From contig WBXJ01000078.1 in assembly GCA_008933045.1 (NCBI GenBank), positions 1 through 11,442 of the forward strand: a stretch of 11,442 bases of DNA, read 5' to 3'. Of the stretch, positions 1 through 5,324 are shown piece by piece. The position numbers and the translations under genes are program-made. Every line of letters begins with the position of its first letter. Position 1 is the stretch's first letter. This DNA comes from Verrucomicrobiota bacterium (GTDB taxonomy: Bacteria; Verrucomicrobiota; Verrucomicrobiia; Limisphaerales; SXQI01). The notes below the pieces were generated by a model that had not been told where the DNA came from, did no database searches, and saw nothing but the letters and a program-made list of their open reading frames with translations.

Positions 1-140
1 AAAACCACTGCAGCGGGCATTTGTTGCAGAGCGGCGGTCCCATCGAAGGAATAGGGGATCAGATCTTCGGGAGCGGTGAACACTTGGTCCGCTCCGAGCA
101 GGACACGAAGGTTAATTAGGATACTTTCAGCCAAGGCCAT
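1..140 (-). CDS. GlcD-like FAD-linked oxidase, N-terminal part (cut by left edge)
   Basis: The reverse strand from ATG at 140 reads 46 residues before the window ends. The text includes LLGADQVFTAPEDLIPYSFD followed by GTAALQQMPAAVV. This matches the usual beginning of glycolate oxidase GlcD and related D-lactate/glycolate dehydrogenases of the FAD-binding-4 family: a short helix, the 'PEDL..YS.DGTA' segment and the start of the FAD-binding beta strand. Family members oxidise 2-hydroxy acids with FAD. The start is well fixed because an in-frame TGA lies at 147-149, two codons upstream, and no other start lies between. There is no clear Shine-Dalgarno sequence. Only the first tenth or so of the protein is visible, so the substrate cannot be called and another FAD-linked oxidase of the same family is possible. 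Confidence 0.75.
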   Translation of the reverse strand, partial: MALAESILINLRVLLGADQVFTAPEDLIPYSFDGTAALQQMPAAVV

Positions 141-282
141 AATGGATCAGGACTTTAAAGCGATGCCACACGAACGTTCAAGCAATTTGCATTTCCAGAT
201 TGCGTAACTGTGTGATGAAAGAAATCGTCGTAATGACCTAATTCTCATCGACTTACCACATCGCAGAACCCAAAAGGCAATA
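141..282. promoter_or_regulatory. Divergent intergenic region between the GlcD-like oxidase and the Pro-rich protein gene
   Basis: This 142-base stretch separates two divergent genes, so it should hold both promoters. No convincing -35/-10 pair stands out. It contains an 8-base perfect palindrome, GAACGTTC, at 172-179, and a very short open frame at 215-241 (ATG plus seven codons), for which there is no evidence of expression. A weak purine stretch, AAAAGG, at 272-277 precedes the GTG start at 283. Confidence 0.4.
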
Positions 283-1032
283 GTGTTGACCCCGTCTGCA
301 AAACTAGGCAACTTAGAGATCGTGGATAACGAACCCGGAGTTACATCGCACCAAGATGTCCCGCCGCCGCCCTCGGCGGCCCCCGAACCTATGCCTGCAT
401 CCGGTTCAAACTCATCAGGAGGACAGCCGGACGCACAGCCTCGATTTCGTCGCCCGCCACCTCGTCGCCGGTTTGGACGTGACCGTCGCCCGATGGGATC
501 CCCAGACTCGCAGCGTCCCGGAGATCGTAATCCGCAATCTGATAATTCAGGCGCTTCCCGTCAACCTCGCCCTCAGGGGCAGGATGATGCCATCGATCAA
601 GCCTCGACGGAAAATCCCTCGCCCCAAAATCCTTCCGAAGGTGCGCCCCAAGAATCTAAGCCCTCGGATCAACCCGGGAATCCCGCCGCTGAAGGGCAAG
701 CTCCCCCGCCTCGACGTCAACCCGACCCACGTCCGCAACGACCCCAGCGTCCGCAACAAAATCAGCCTCAGGATCGCGCCACACGGGATCGTTCACGCCA
801 CCTTTCCCAACTTTATTCGAGTGCTCGTATCCAAGTCGAACGCATCCGGCGCGATTTGGAAGCAGTTCTAGGGGAACTTGAAAAACTGAGTGCGCTTCTT
901 TCGCAAGCCGAACATGATCAGGATTTGACCGAACAGGAAATTGAGACCCTCAAGGAGGCACTGCACAACCTGCATCGAGGTCAGACCTATTCCTTGCGTA
1001 ACGCGGAACCTCAAGGTCGTTCCGAAGTATAG
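283..1032 (+). CDS. Pro/Arg/Gln-rich, probably disordered protein with C-terminal coiled coil
   Basis: I do not recognise this 249-residue protein. Residues about 25-170 are dominated by Pro, Gln, Arg, Asp, Ser and Gly with almost no hydrophobic residues, so they are probably disordered. They include an Arg/Pro cluster at about 54-70 (RFRRPPPRRRFGRDRR) and a PQRPQRPQQNQPQ run near 151-163. Residues about 171-232 change character: regular hydrophobic spacing (IQVERIRRDLEAVLGELEKL and onward) predicts a long helix or coiled coil. There is no signal peptide or membrane segment. The start chosen is GTG 283; the upstream frame is open back to a TAA at 205-207 but offers no ATG. TTG 286 or ATG 391 are alternatives. 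A tail-plus-coiled-coil layout suggests an oligomer with a nucleic-acid-binding or scaffold tail, but that is inference. The gene is isolated: divergent from the oxidase and convergent with the HAD gene. Confidence 0.7.
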   Translation: MLTPSAKLGNLEIVDNEPGVTSHQDVPPPPSAAPEPMPASGSNSSGGQPDAQPRFRRPPPRRRFGRDRRPMGSPDSQRPGDRNPQSDNSGASRQPRPQGQDDAIDQASTENPSPQNPSEGAPQESKPSDQPGNPAAEGQAPPPRRQPDPRPQRPQRPQQNQPQDRATRDRSRHLSQLYSSARIQVERIRRDLEAVLGELEKLSALLSQAEHDQDLTEQEIETLKEALHNLHRGQTYSLRNAEPQGRSEV

Positions 1033-1058
1033 GGGGGAGTTAGGTTCTCAGCTCCTCC
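1033..1058. terminator. Possible hairpin in the convergent gap
   Basis: GGGGGAG at 1033-1039 can pair with CTCCTCC at 1052-1058 (seven pairs, one G-U) around a 12-base loop, right after the stop codon at 1030-1032. No T run follows, so termination is only a suggestion from its position between convergent genes. Confidence 0.3.
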
Positions 1059-1067
1059 ACTCCTCGG

Positions 1068-1871
1068 TCACTCCGGTGCGGTGACGATCGGCAGGCCGTG
1101 CATTTCTAGGACCCGTTCCAACCCCCAAGCCACCCCGTGGCCGCAGTTGAAGTCGCTCACCCACCCCGATTGGCGCAGGACCGCCTCTTTGACCATTGGC
1201 ACGGCGTTGGCAGGTGCCACGATCCAATTTGCATAGTTCTTAGAGAGCATCGGTAGGTCGTTCAAATGATCGCCTGCAGCAAAAATATGTTCGCGGGAGA
1301 TGTTTAATAAACGACCGAGTTCGGCTAGAGCCGTTCCTTTGTTGTAGGCTCTGTGGCTCAACCGAGCATACACATGGTTTCGGACAACCGTTAGCTCTGG
1401 AATATCTCGGAAATAACCTTCCAAGAATTCATGAATTTCAGCCGCCGTCTCCACATCCTCGGCAATGAGGCAGAATGGCGAATATCCATCTTCGTAGATG
1501 GTGGCTTGAAACCGCGCACGAATTTCATTCACGGCCTCGGGCAGGGATCGCTTCACCTCATGAAACAAGGTTTGATGCGCGCCCGTGCAGCCTTGATTCC
1601 ATTCCTCAACGGAGTCCCAACGACCCTCCACATGCTGATAAATCTCACGCTCGACAACGATGACGAAATCGGGCCGGATCGAAAGACCCGAAAGCCTCAG
1701 ACCTTCCAACAGATCCTTTAAATCACGCCCTGTATTGATCACCCAGACAGCACCTGCACGTTGCAATTGGGCAATCAGCCGTTCTAAACGATGAGGCACG
1801 CGGGGCACCTCTGAATCGCTGTGCAAGGTTCCGTCAAAATCTGTCGAGATGATCTTTATTGGCAATGACAT
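1068..1871 (-). CDS. HAD-superfamily hydrolase, Cof/sucrose-phosphatase-like
   Basis: This 267-residue protein carries all four HAD motifs: motif I DFDGT (nucleophile D11 and D13), motif II NTGRD (T47), motif III YNKG (K178) and motif IV GDHLND (200-205). A cap domain is inserted between motifs II and III, at roughly 60-175. That order and cap position mark the Cof-type (IIB) phosphatases, which dephosphorylate sugar phosphates, phosphoglycolate-like compounds or flavin precursors in the cytoplasm; the substrate here cannot be told. I chose ATG 1871 because it puts motif I at residue 11, as is normal. A GTG at 1907 would add 12 residues but falls inside an inverted repeat in the divergent promoter region. 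No Shine-Dalgarno sequence is visible. The gene converges with the Pro-rich gene and diverges from the TPR gene. Confidence 0.9.
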   Translation of the reverse strand: MSLPIKIISTDFDGTLHSDSEVPRVPHRLERLIAQLQRAGAVWVINTGRDLKDLLEGLRLSGLSIRPDFVIVVEREIYQHVEGRWDSVEEWNQGCTGAHQTLFHEVKRSLPEAVNEIRARFQATIYEDGYSPFCLIAEDVETAAEIHEFLEGYFRDIPELTVVRNHVYARLSHRAYNKGTALAELGRLLNISREHIFAAGDHLNDLPMLSKNYANWIVAPANAVPMVKEAVLRQSGWVSDFNCGHGVAWGLERVLEMHGLPIVTAPE

Positions 1872-1903
1872 CGGGTTCTGTGGTAAAACTAGCCGTAACT
1901 CAC

Positions 1904-1922
1904 GCACGAGTCACACTCGTGC
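1904..1922. promoter_or_regulatory. Perfect 8-3-8 inverted repeat between divergent HAD and TPR genes
   Basis: The sequence GCACGAGTCACACTCGTGC is a perfect inverted repeat: GCACGAGT at 1904-1911, a 3-base centre, and ACTCGTGC at 1915-1922. It lies near the middle of the 77-base divergent gap, with its centre 36 bases before the TPR start and 42 before the HAD start. This placement fits an operator read by a dimeric regulator acting on one or both promoters. No T run follows, so a terminator is unlikely. No regulator gene is nearby to assign it to. Confidence 0.5.
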
Positions 1923-1948
1923 AATGACGCGAAACATCCAAGCAAACC

Positions 1949-2398
1949 ATGTCGCTCCAAGACCGATACGACGAAGCCATGTTCGAATTCAGCGGCGGCA
2001 ACTATGCCGACTGCATCGAAAAGCTGCAAGCCGTGCTCGCGGTGGACACCGCAAACTTCGAGGCACAGTTGGCGCTTGGCATGGCGTATTATCGCCTGGG
2101 TGACTATTCCATCGCCATCGTCGAAGGGCACAAAGCGGAACAACTCAAGCCGCACGAACAGTTAGTGCATACGAATCTCTCGCTTTTTTATATGAAGGCG
2201 GGGGACAAAAAAACTGCTGAGCACCACGGCTTGCAAGCGCGCATTGCCTCGTGGCGTTTACCCGTTCCCAGCCCGAGTGGTGCCGAGGCTGGAGATCCTG
2301 AATTGCAGATGGCAAAACCGAAGATGCCTCCGCCCCCCAAATTTCCTGACCAACCTTGGAAGAAAAAAGCGACCACGCCTCCCGTTCCAGAAGTATGA
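1949..2398 (+). CDS. Small tetratricopeptide-repeat (TPR) protein
   Basis: This is a 149-residue protein. Residues about 6-105 hold two clear TPR units (YDEAMFEFSGGNYADCIEKL; then QLALGMAYYRLGDYSIAIVE) and a third, weaker one (HTNLSLFYMKAGDKKTAEHH). The repeats show the usual small/aromatic pattern of helix-turn-helix repeats that bind partner proteins. The tail, about 110-149, is Pro/Lys-rich and probably flexible. No signal peptide or membrane segment is present, so it should be cytoplasmic. ATG 1949 is the natural start because the first repeat begins within a few residues; no Shine-Dalgarno sequence precedes it. Its stop overlaps the next start (ATGA at 2395-2398), so it is translated together with the Rieske protein and may work with it. 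The partner is unknown. Confidence 0.85.
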   Translation: MSLQDRYDEAMFEFSGGNYADCIEKLQAVLAVDTANFEAQLALGMAYYRLGDYSIAIVEGHKAEQLKPHEQLVHTNLSLFYMKAGDKKTAEHHGLQARIASWRLPVPSPSGAEAGDPELQMAKPKMPPPPKFPDQPWKKKATTPPVPEV

Positions 2399-2715
2399 AC
2401 ACTTCGGACTTTATCACCGTAGCTCAGCTCTCTGAAATAGTTCCCGACCAAGGCTTGCAAGTCACTGTGAGTGGACGAACCCTCGCGGTATTCTTCCACA
2501 ACGGCGAATGGTTCGCTATTGATGATGCGTGCCCTCACAAACGCACTCCCCTCTCGCAAGGCAACTGCGCCATGGGTCAAGTCTCCTGCCCTATGCACGG
2601 CTGGACCTTTAACCTCCGCACGGGTGCTTGCACCGAAACACCTCACAAACCTGTCATCACTCACGAAGCGCGTGCTGTGGGTCAGGACATCCAAATCCGA
2701 CTCAATTCCGTGTAG
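2395..2715 (+). CDS. One-domain Rieske [2Fe-2S] ferredoxin (NirD/biphenyl-dioxygenase ferredoxin type)
   Basis: The 106-residue protein is a single Rieske domain. The cluster ligands are C46 and H48 in the first loop (CPHKRTPLS) and C65 and H68 in the second (CPMHGWTFN), with 16 residues between H48 and C65 as is usual. Family members hold a [2Fe-2S] cluster and pass electrons to an oxygenase or reductase, or form the small subunit of nitrite reductase (NirD). No oxygenase, reductase or nirB gene is visible here, so the partner is unknown. There is no transmembrane anchor, so this is a soluble protein, not a bc1 Rieske subunit. I chose ATG 2395, which overlaps the TPR stop codon (ATGA); the in-frame ATG at 2356 would add 13 residues encoded inside the TPR gene and is less likely. 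Confidence 0.88.
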   Translation: MNTSDFITVAQLSEIVPDQGLQVTVSGRTLAVFFHNGEWFAIDDACPHKRTPLSQGNCAMGQVSCPMHGWTFNLRTGACTETPHKPVITHEARAVGQDIQIRLNSV

Positions 2716-2730
2716 CCGAAACTTACACCT

Positions 2731-3003
2731 ATGAAATCCTCCTACGAACTGGCGATGGAACGCCTCAACAAAAAATCTCCCACCGCCAAGGTCAGCGTCA
2801 GTCAGAAAAAGGAACTCGCGGATCTTGACTCGCTGTATGCCTCAAAGATCGCCGAACGCGAAATCTTCATCACAGGCGAGATTGAGAAAGCCATGCAAAA
2901 AGGAGAATACGAAACCGTGATCCAACTCCAGAAACAGCTCATTAGCGACCGCAAAAGTCTCAGTGTGGACCTTGAAGAAAAAAAAGAAAAAGTGCGGGGG
3001 TAA
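2731..3003 (+). CDS. Small charged helical (coiled-coil) protein of unknown function
   Basis: This 90-residue protein is not one I can name. It is rich in Lys and Glu. Residues about 25-88 look like one or two long helices (KKELADLDSLYASKIAEREI, then the GEIEKAMQKGEYETVIQLQK stretch), giving a helical hairpin or coiled coil. No signal, membrane segment or metal site is visible. It starts 15 bases after the Rieske stop, so it probably belongs to the same transcript as the TPR and Rieske genes. No Shine-Dalgarno sequence precedes the ATG. Near its end the DNA has a run of eight A (2978-2985). Length, compactness and gene spacing make it a credible gene. Confidence 0.7.
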   Translation: MKSSYELAMERLNKKSPTAKVSVSQKKELADLDSLYASKIAEREIFITGEIEKAMQKGEYETVIQLQKQLISDRKSLSVDLEEKKEKVRG

Positions 3004-3196
3004 AGATATTCTTGGCATGGACAGCGGTTGTCCTACCCCTGATGGTAAATTTGGCGTGAATATGAATCTAACACCATCTGCCGCTCGCCAAATCACAATC
3101 CTGAACTCGGAAATTATTACGATACCACCGTTGACCGTGGCGGCTGGTTCGGTTACCTCTACTGGATCGAAACGAAAGCTAGCGACCCATTCTGTT
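3004..3196 (+). promoter_or_regulatory. recA upstream region
   Basis: This is 193 bases between the helical-protein stop and the recA start. It probably holds a recA promoter or a long leader. I found no consensus -35/-10 pair with good spacing and no SOS-box palindrome of the TGTTC/GAACA kind. The recA reading frame is open across the whole stretch. Confidence 0.3.
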
Positions 3197-4282
3197 ATGC
3201 CTCCAAAATCTGACAAGGCCGATAAAGCCGAAAAGAATGCTGAAAAAGCCGCAGCAGCAGGCCACGATGGGCCTCGAACGGCTGCCTCCCGACAACGCGA
3301 TCTCGATGCCGCGATTTCATCTATCACAAAAGCGTATGGGGACGGCTCCATCATGCGATTGGGATCCTCCTACAAGGTGGATATCGACGTGATCCCAACA
3401 GGATCGCTGGCGATAGATATTGCTCTCGGAGTGGGTGGAATTCCCCGAGGTCGGGTGGTGGAGATTTTTGGTCCTGAATCATCCGGTAAGACCACGTTGA
3501 TGCTGCACGTGATCGCCAATGCACAGAAAGCCGGTGGGTTGGCCGCGTTTATCGATGCCGAGCATGCCCTGGATCCGGGCTATGCTCGAAAGCTTGGAGT
3601 TAATCTCGATGAACTTCTTGTCTCTCAACCGAACTCCGGAGAGGAAGCCTTGACGATTTGTGAAACACTTGCACGGTCGAACGCATTGGACGTGATTGTG
3701 ATCGATTCCGTGGCAGCCTTGGTGCCGAAAGCCGAATTGGAAGGTGAGATGGGAATGGCGACGATGGGAATGCAGGCTCGGTTGATGTCTCAAGCATTGC
3801 GAAAACTGACAGCGATTCTGAGTAAAGCCAAGACAGCCTGCATTTTTACCAACCAGATGCGGGAAAAGGTCGGTGTCATGTTCGGTAATCCTGAAACAAC
3901 CCCCGGCGGGAAAGCACTCAAGTTTTATGCTTCGGTGCGCATGGACATCCGCCGTAAGGAAACGATCAAGGATGCTACTGGCGCGGCGATCGGCAATCAT
4001 GTGCGGGTCAAGATCGTCAAAAACAAGGTGGCACCTCCGTTTGCAGAAGCGGAATTTGACATCATGTTCAATCAAGGGATCAACAGTGAATCCAGCATTC
4101 TAGATGTCGGCATTGCCAATGGAGTTATCGACAAGCGGGGTGCGTGGCTTCAATTCCAAGGGGAATTGATCGGACAAGGGCGCGACGCCGCTCGCCAGTC
4201 GATGATGGATAAACCGGAACTCACTGAGAAAATCGTGAAGGCAATTATGGAAAAACGGGCCAGTACCCCGCCGGCCGCCTAA
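3197..4282 (+). CDS. recA: Recombinase RecA
   Basis: RecA is the ATP-dependent strand-exchange protein of homologous recombination and co-protease for LexA in the SOS response. The 361-residue product has Walker A GPESSGKTT (92-100), the FIDAEHALDP segment with catalytic E122, Walker B VIVIDS with D170, and the DNA-binding loop 2 region beginning at TNQMREKVG. From ATG 3197 there is a 30-residue Lys/Ala/Glu-rich leader before the conserved core begins at about residue 33. The C-terminus (EKRASTPPAA) lacks the acidic tail of E. coli RecA. The frame stays open upstream without a stop back into the previous gene; ATG 3017 and 3062 are in-frame alternatives, but the extra text has no RecA similarity. 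No Shine-Dalgarno sequence is visible. It follows the helical-protein gene by 193 bases, and I saw no clear LexA box. Confidence 0.97.
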   Translation: MPPKSDKADKAEKNAEKAAAAGHDGPRTAASRQRDLDAAISSITKAYGDGSIMRLGSSYKVDIDVIPTGSLAIDIALGVGGIPRGRVVEIFGPESSGKTTLMLHVIANAQKAGGLAAFIDAEHALDPGYARKLGVNLDELLVSQPNSGEEALTICETLARSNALDVIVIDSVAALVPKAELEGEMGMATMGMQARLMSQALRKLTAILSKAKTACIFTNQMREKVGVMFGNPETTPGGKALKFYASVRMDIRRKETIKDATGAAIGNHVRVKIVKNKVAPPFAEAEFDIMFNQGINSESSILDVGIANGVIDKRGAWLQFQGELIGQGRDAARQSMMDKPELTEKIVKAIMEKRASTPPAA

Positions 4283-4287
4283 GCAAG

Positions 4288-4312
4288 GGGTTCTGCGGAA
4301 AAAACTGAACCC
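4288..4312 (+). terminator. Weak hairpin just after recA
   Basis: GGGTTC at 4288-4293 can pair with GAACCC at 4307-4312 around a 13-base loop. It begins six bases after the recA stop. No T run follows directly, so it could only be a processing or mRNA-stability stem, or a weak terminator. Confidence 0.3.
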
Positions 4313-4328
4313 ACAGTTTATTGTAATT

Positions 4329-4354
4329 GTAGCTTGCCAAACGCGCTACTTTTT
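4329..4354 (+). terminator. Possible intrinsic terminator for the recA transcript
   Basis: GTAGC at 4329-4333 pairs with GCTAC at 4345-4349, followed at once by TTTTT at 4350-4354. The 5-pair stem and 11-base loop are weak, but the T run and the site between recA and infC fit a terminator. Confidence 0.4.
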
Positions 4355-4375
4355 GTCTCACTGAGCTAGAACGGA

Positions 4376-4390
4376 AGCGGGTAGTCCGCT
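4376..4390 (+). other. Small hairpin in the infC leader
   Basis: AGCGG (4376-4380), a 5-base loop, and CCGCT (4386-4390) form a short GC-rich stem about 55 bases before the infC start. It could be part of a structured infC leader; no function is shown by the sequence. Confidence 0.3.
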
Positions 4391-4416
4391 CCTAACGACG
4401 ACCAAACGACAGATAC

Positions 4417-4449
4417 ATGGATAAATCTCAACCGGCGAGGGTGGCTTGA
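4417..4449 (+). CDS. Possible ten-codon leader ORF overlapping the infC start
   Basis: ATG at 4417 opens a 10-residue frame (MDKSQPARVA) whose TGA stop at 4447-4449 overlaps the infC TTG start at 4446-4448. The overlap is the arrangement seen in translational coupling, and the infC Shine-Dalgarno sequence lies within this mini-ORF. The mini-ORF itself has no obvious ribosome-binding site, so it may be chance. Confidence 0.3.
   Translation: MDKSQPARVA
4437..4444 (+). promoter_or_regulatory. Shine-Dalgarno sequence deciding the infC TTG start
   Basis: GAGGGTGG at 4437-4444 contains GAGG five bases before TTG 4446. In this window most genes lack such a site, so its presence supports TTG as the infC start. 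Confidence 0.6.
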
Positions 4450-5231
4450 GCCGCCCATTTTCTCCCCGCAACTCGACTCCCACCACGTTCGTCAGGATCA
4501 ATGGCAAAATCCGCGCCCGCGAAGTGCGTGTCATTGGTATTGAAGGCGAACTCTTGGGCATTATCCCGCTAGGGGACGCCCTGACGAAGGCACGTAACTT
4601 TGGGGTTGATCTGGTGGAAATCGCACCCAATGCTGTGCCCCCTGTTTGCCGATTGGTGGACTACGGCAAGTATCGGTACGAACAGGCCAAGAAAGAAAAG
4701 GACTCCAAGAAACATCAGCACATCAATAAGGTTAAGGAGATCCAGCTCAGCCCAAAAATTGACCCCCATGATTTCGATGTGAAACTTTCGCACGCGATCA
4801 ACTTCCTTTGTGAAGATATGAAGGTCAAAGTGGTGCTTCGCTTCAAAGGTCGCGAGATGGCCCATCAAGAGATTGGGTTTCAACGAATCCGAGATTTTAT
4901 TACGAAATCCACTCCTTTCGGAACTCCAGATTCGCCAGCCAAGTTGATCGGGCGAGGCATCAACGTCATGATCAGCCCGTTGCCACGCAACAAGCGGGCA
5001 AAGAATCCGAACGAAGGCGAGCTCGAGGAAATGACCGACAACGAGCCGGACGATACCGATGACGAAGAGGAGAGAGTCGAGCATGTTCCCACGCCTGCGA
5101 CCAAAGCATCGGCTCCTAAAAGCCCTAATAAGGCGAACAAGAAACTCCCGACGAACGCGGCAGCAGAAAACGGCTTGGGATTCACCCCGTTTGCTGAAAT
5201 CGAACTGAAGACAGAAACACCCGCCGAGTAA
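4446..5231 (+). CDS. infC: Translation initiation factor IF-3 with C-terminal extension
   Basis: IF3 binds the 30S subunit, prevents premature 50S joining and checks the start codon. The N-terminal domain runs from about residue 17 (RINGKIRAREVRVIG) to the family signature RLVDYGKYRYEQ (69-80), then a Lys-rich linker, then the C-terminal domain from about 93 (INKVKEIQLSPKIDPHDFD, LRFKGREMAHQEIG) to about 183. The total of 261 residues exceeds the usual 170-180 because of a tail (184-261) that is first acidic (TDNEPDDTDDEEE) and then Lys/Ala/Pro-rich. There is no ATG or GTG between the upstream in-frame TAA (4422-4424) and the first conserved residues. The start is therefore TTG 4446, or less likely ATC 4425. 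A non-AUG start is typical of infC and allows IF3 to limit its own synthesis. rpmI and rplT, the usual downstream genes, are absent here. Confidence 0.95.
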   Translation: MSRPFSPRNSTPTTFVRINGKIRAREVRVIGIEGELLGIIPLGDALTKARNFGVDLVEIAPNAVPPVCRLVDYGKYRYEQAKKEKDSKKHQHINKVKEIQLSPKIDPHDFDVKLSHAINFLCEDMKVKVVLRFKGREMAHQEIGFQRIRDFITKSTPFGTPDSPAKLIGRGINVMISPLPRNKRAKNPNEGELEEMTDNEPDDTDDEEERVEHVPTPATKASAPKSPNKANKKLPTNAAAENGLGFTPFAEIELKTETPAE

Positions 5232-5257
5232 GAAATAGAAACGATCCCCATTTCATT

Positions 5258-5292
5258 AAAAAAGCCGATGCTCACAAGCCATCGGCTTTTTT
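5258..5292. terminator. Strong bidirectional intrinsic terminator between infC and purM
   Basis: A6 at 5258-5263, GCCGATG at 5264-5270, a 9-base loop, CATCGGC at 5280-5286 and T6 at 5287-5292. The seven-pair perfect stem is flanked by A and T runs, so it can stop transcription from either side. It sits between the convergent infC (stop 5231) and purM (stop 5325). Confidence 0.93.
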
Positions 5293-5324
5293 ATTACCAG
5301 AGGACGATCAGCGGAACCTCGCCA

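Noticed and set aside
172..179. The GAACGTTC palindrome as an SOS box.
   Set aside because: The half-sites touch with no spacer, which does not match a LexA site, and 8-base palindromes are common by chance.
356..871. A 171-residue open frame inside the Pro/Arg/Gln-rich gene, one of several long frames there, including a leftward one at 547-759.
   Set aside because: The low-complexity, C-rich sequence avoids stop codons in several frames; the composition is highly Arg/Pro-biased and no recognisable domain appears, so these are shadows.
1904..1922. The inverted repeat as a terminator.
   Set aside because: It lies between divergent genes and has no T run on either side, so there is no transcript end to serve.
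2963..3196. A longer RecA starting at 2963, 3017 or 3062.
   Set aside because: The added residues have no similarity to RecA and the start at ATG 3197 gives a family-typical protein; noted as a finding only.
3479..4075. A 198-residue open frame on the reverse strand of recA.
   Set aside because: It is fully antisense to a conserved RecA core and has no recognisable motif.
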